A stretch of DNA of 64,000 bases, taken from the NCBI GenBank assembly GCA_000622025.1, contig KK211387.1:501655-565654 (forward strand), written 5' to 3'. This document shows positions 62,647 through 64,000 of the stretch, in pieces. The stretch's first letter is position 1; each line of letters begins with the position of its first letter. Source of the DNA: Lachnospiraceae bacterium AD3010. GTDB taxonomy: Bacteria > Bacillota > Clostridia > Lachnospirales > Lachnospiraceae. Below the pieces are notes generated by a model that was not told the origin of the DNA, made no database searches, and worked only from the letters and a program-made list of their open reading frames with translations. Position numbers and translations under genes: made by a program.

Positions 62647-63351
62647 ATGAAAGCAGACAAGATAATTAAAAACGCAAAAATCTTCACGTCGGATAAGGAC
62701 AACCCGCAGGCAACCGCTCTTGTGGTGAAGGACGGAAAGTTCGCATATGTTGGTGACGAATCAGGGCTTTCTGATTATGATGGCGAGGTCACGGTTACGC
62801 ATATGTGGATTCAGGATGATGCGGATCTGAACCGTTTCGCAAAGCATGGTGTTATAGCCAATTACACACCGGCATGGCATAACGGAAACATGGGCCTGGG
62901 GTGCGAGCCTTCTGAATTCTGGCCCGGTATTATCGGTGAGGAACGTGCAAAGAAGATGTTCCGCAGCAAAACTGTCTGGGACACCGGCGCACTGGTGACA
63001 TGGTCCAGCGATGACGTAAACTTTGGTGATTTCTTATCATGGAATCCGTATTATGGAATGGAGATTGGTATGACACGCTGGATCAATGAGAAGACCAAGG
63101 CTCCCGAAGATCAAAGCACCAAGGGGACGCTTGAACCCTCCTGCGAGAAAATGAGCATTGAAGAGATGATCCTCGGCTATACGATAAATGGTGCGAAGCA
63201 GCTCGGTATAGAGGCATCCAAGGGCTCCATAGAAGTGGGTAAGGACGCAGACTTCCTGTTATTCGATACTGATCTTCTTACTGCTGAGCATGAGGGATTC
63301 AGCCACATCATGCCAAGGGAAGTGTATTTCAGCGGAAAGAAAATGGAATAG
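62647..63351 (+). CDS. Internally deleted amidohydrolase (paralogue 1 duplicate), probably inactive
   Basis: 234 residues from ATG 62647. The first ~46 residues match the start of the amidohydrolase at 55352 (IIKNAKIFTSDKDNPQATALVVKDGKFAYVGD). The text then jumps in frame to its last ~180 residues (IQDDADLNRFAKHGVIANYTP to the end). About 320 residues are lost, including the HxH metal site and the next His. Both sides of the break in the intact copy carry GGTCAC, so the deletion probably arose between these short repeats. It stays open and in frame but lacks the metal centre. Confidence 0.8.
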   Translation: MKADKIIKNAKIFTSDKDNPQATALVVKDGKFAYVGDESGLSDYDGEVTVTHMWIQDDADLNRFAKHGVIANYTPAWHNGNMGLGCEPSEFWPGIIGEERAKKMFRSKTVWDTGALVTWSSDDVNFGDFLSWNPYYGMEIGMTRWINEKTKAPEDQSTKGTLEPSCEKMSIEEMILGYTINGAKQLGIEASKGSIEVGKDADFLLFDTDLLTAEHEGFSHIMPREVYFSGKKME

Positions 63352-63556
63352 TTTTTAAACCAGTCGAGTCAACGGGTAGAGTCAACGGGGACGGTTCCAA
63401 TGCCATTAAGTTAAGCTAGAAACATTTTAATATAACGATAAATGTGTTTCAATAGATTAAATAATAGTTGAGAAGTCCAAAGAAATCAAAAAGAATTGCA
63501 TTACAATTAGGCAGATGGAAGTCTGCCTTTTTTGAAAGGTATTTAATTGCATTAAG

Positions 63557-64000
63557 TTAGAGACGATTCGTTAATGGTATAAAGCGTTTTGTGAACTTTC
63601 TTCTGTTAAAAGATCTGTTGGGTCGTATGTATGTTACATCGTGTCCCAAATATGTTGATAAATACGGAACAGAATCACTTGCTTTTATACCATCACGTTC
63701 ATTTTTATCGAATGACCTTACAGCAAACGTATGGCGGAAACAGTGAAGACAGGCACCACGACCATTCTTAATCAATTCTCCACCGCTTATTCCGGCCAAC
63801 TTTCGAATATATCTGTAATAGTTTCCAACGCTATTAGTAGAAATATGATTATGAATGTCTTCAGCAGGGAAAAGATATGCGTCAAAAACGTTCAGTATGC
63901 CCATACCTATACAGTAACGATAAAGAATCTCTGCCATATCTTTTCCAAATGGAATCAATCGTTGCTTGTATTTTTTTGTAACCCGCAGTACAATCAGATC
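63557..64000 (-). CDS. Tyrosine recombinase / phage-type integrase, C-terminal part, partial and possibly decayed
   Basis: Runs off the right window edge: the frame continues upstream through VLRVTKKYKQRLIPFGKDM. It carries the catalytic-domain box CFRHTFAVRSF (R and H residues) and LSTYLGHD, typical of XerC/phage integrase proteins. After LGHD the sequence (VTYIRPNRSFNRRKF) does not show the expected final catalytic Tyr, and the frame ends soon, so the gene is probably truncated or frameshifted at its end. A GGGGACGGTTC repeat lies 160 bases beyond. Confidence 0.75.
   Translation of the reverse strand, partial: DLIVLRVTKKYKQRLIPFGKDMAEILYRYCIGMGILNVFDAYLFPAEDIHNHISTNSVGNYYRYIRKLAGISGGELIKNGRGACLHCFRHTFAVRSFDKNERDGIKASDSVPYLSTYLGHDVTYIRPNRSFNRRKFTKRFIPLTNRL

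Overview
The window looks like a chromosomal segment of an anaerobic, Gram-positive gut or rumen Clostridium relative, most likely Lachnospiraceae (Butyrivibrio/Pseudobutyrivibrio-like). This is inferred from strong AGGAG ribosome-binding sites, mid-range GC, a molybdenum-hydroxylase cluster, a ChvE/Ggu-type sugar ABC transporter, an NHLM-type peptide exporter, a clostripain-family peptidase and clostridial recombinase remnants. No rRNA, tRNA or CRISPR array was recognised.

Layout. (1) 1-5.3 kb: two NHLM-type peptide-export ABC transporters (the first cut by the window edge), three tandem short double-glycine precursor peptides with an acidic leader and a TDRNRID tail, and a C11 (clostripain) peptidase. 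(2) 5.4-7.3 kb, minus strand: a histidine-phosphatase/HD fusion and a MocA-like nucleotidyltransferase, probably accessory to the molybdenum enzymes. (3) 7.6-14.7 kb: a repeat-rich secreted protein, an A-T-C NRPS protein, a TNT-type NADase toxin with a broken leader, and debris of a serine recombinase. (4) 14.8-23 kb: a molybdenum-hydroxylase operon (XdhC-like factor, degenerate MocA fused to a ModE-like winged helix, Mo subunit, FeS subunit, FAD subunit, second FeS-Mo hydroxylase), preceded by a ModE-type operator. (5) 23-39.7 kb: ordinary metabolism and signalling: GH51 arabinofuranosidase, STAS-kinase plus potassium channel, hydroxyacid dehydrogenase, ChvE-GguAB-like sugar transporter, bioY-birA, threonine aldolase, a MITE-like element, a chemoreceptor, an oxidoreductase and a condensation-like protein. 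(6) 39.7-49.7 kb: accessory region with many truncated genes mixed with intact TetR/flavodoxin/MATE, ORF6N-PLD, PAP2, XRE and GNAT genes. (7) 49.7-63.4 kb: a LytS-like kinase and an unusual XRE-receiver regulator divergent from a carboxylesterase/amidohydrolase cluster. That cluster was partly duplicated, and the second copy is decaying. It also includes a membrane-anchored carboxylesterase homologue that has lost its catalytic residues. (8) 63.5-64 kb: C-terminal part of a tyrosine recombinase.

Strongest leads: the TDRNRID peptides with exporter and clostripain; the degenerate MocA-ModE fusion with a matching operator in front of its own operon; the neuroligin-like dead carboxylesterase in a duplicated esterase/amidohydrolase locus; and a 370-bp MITE-like palindromic element. 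Functions come from recognised motifs and family knowledge only; no database search was possible.
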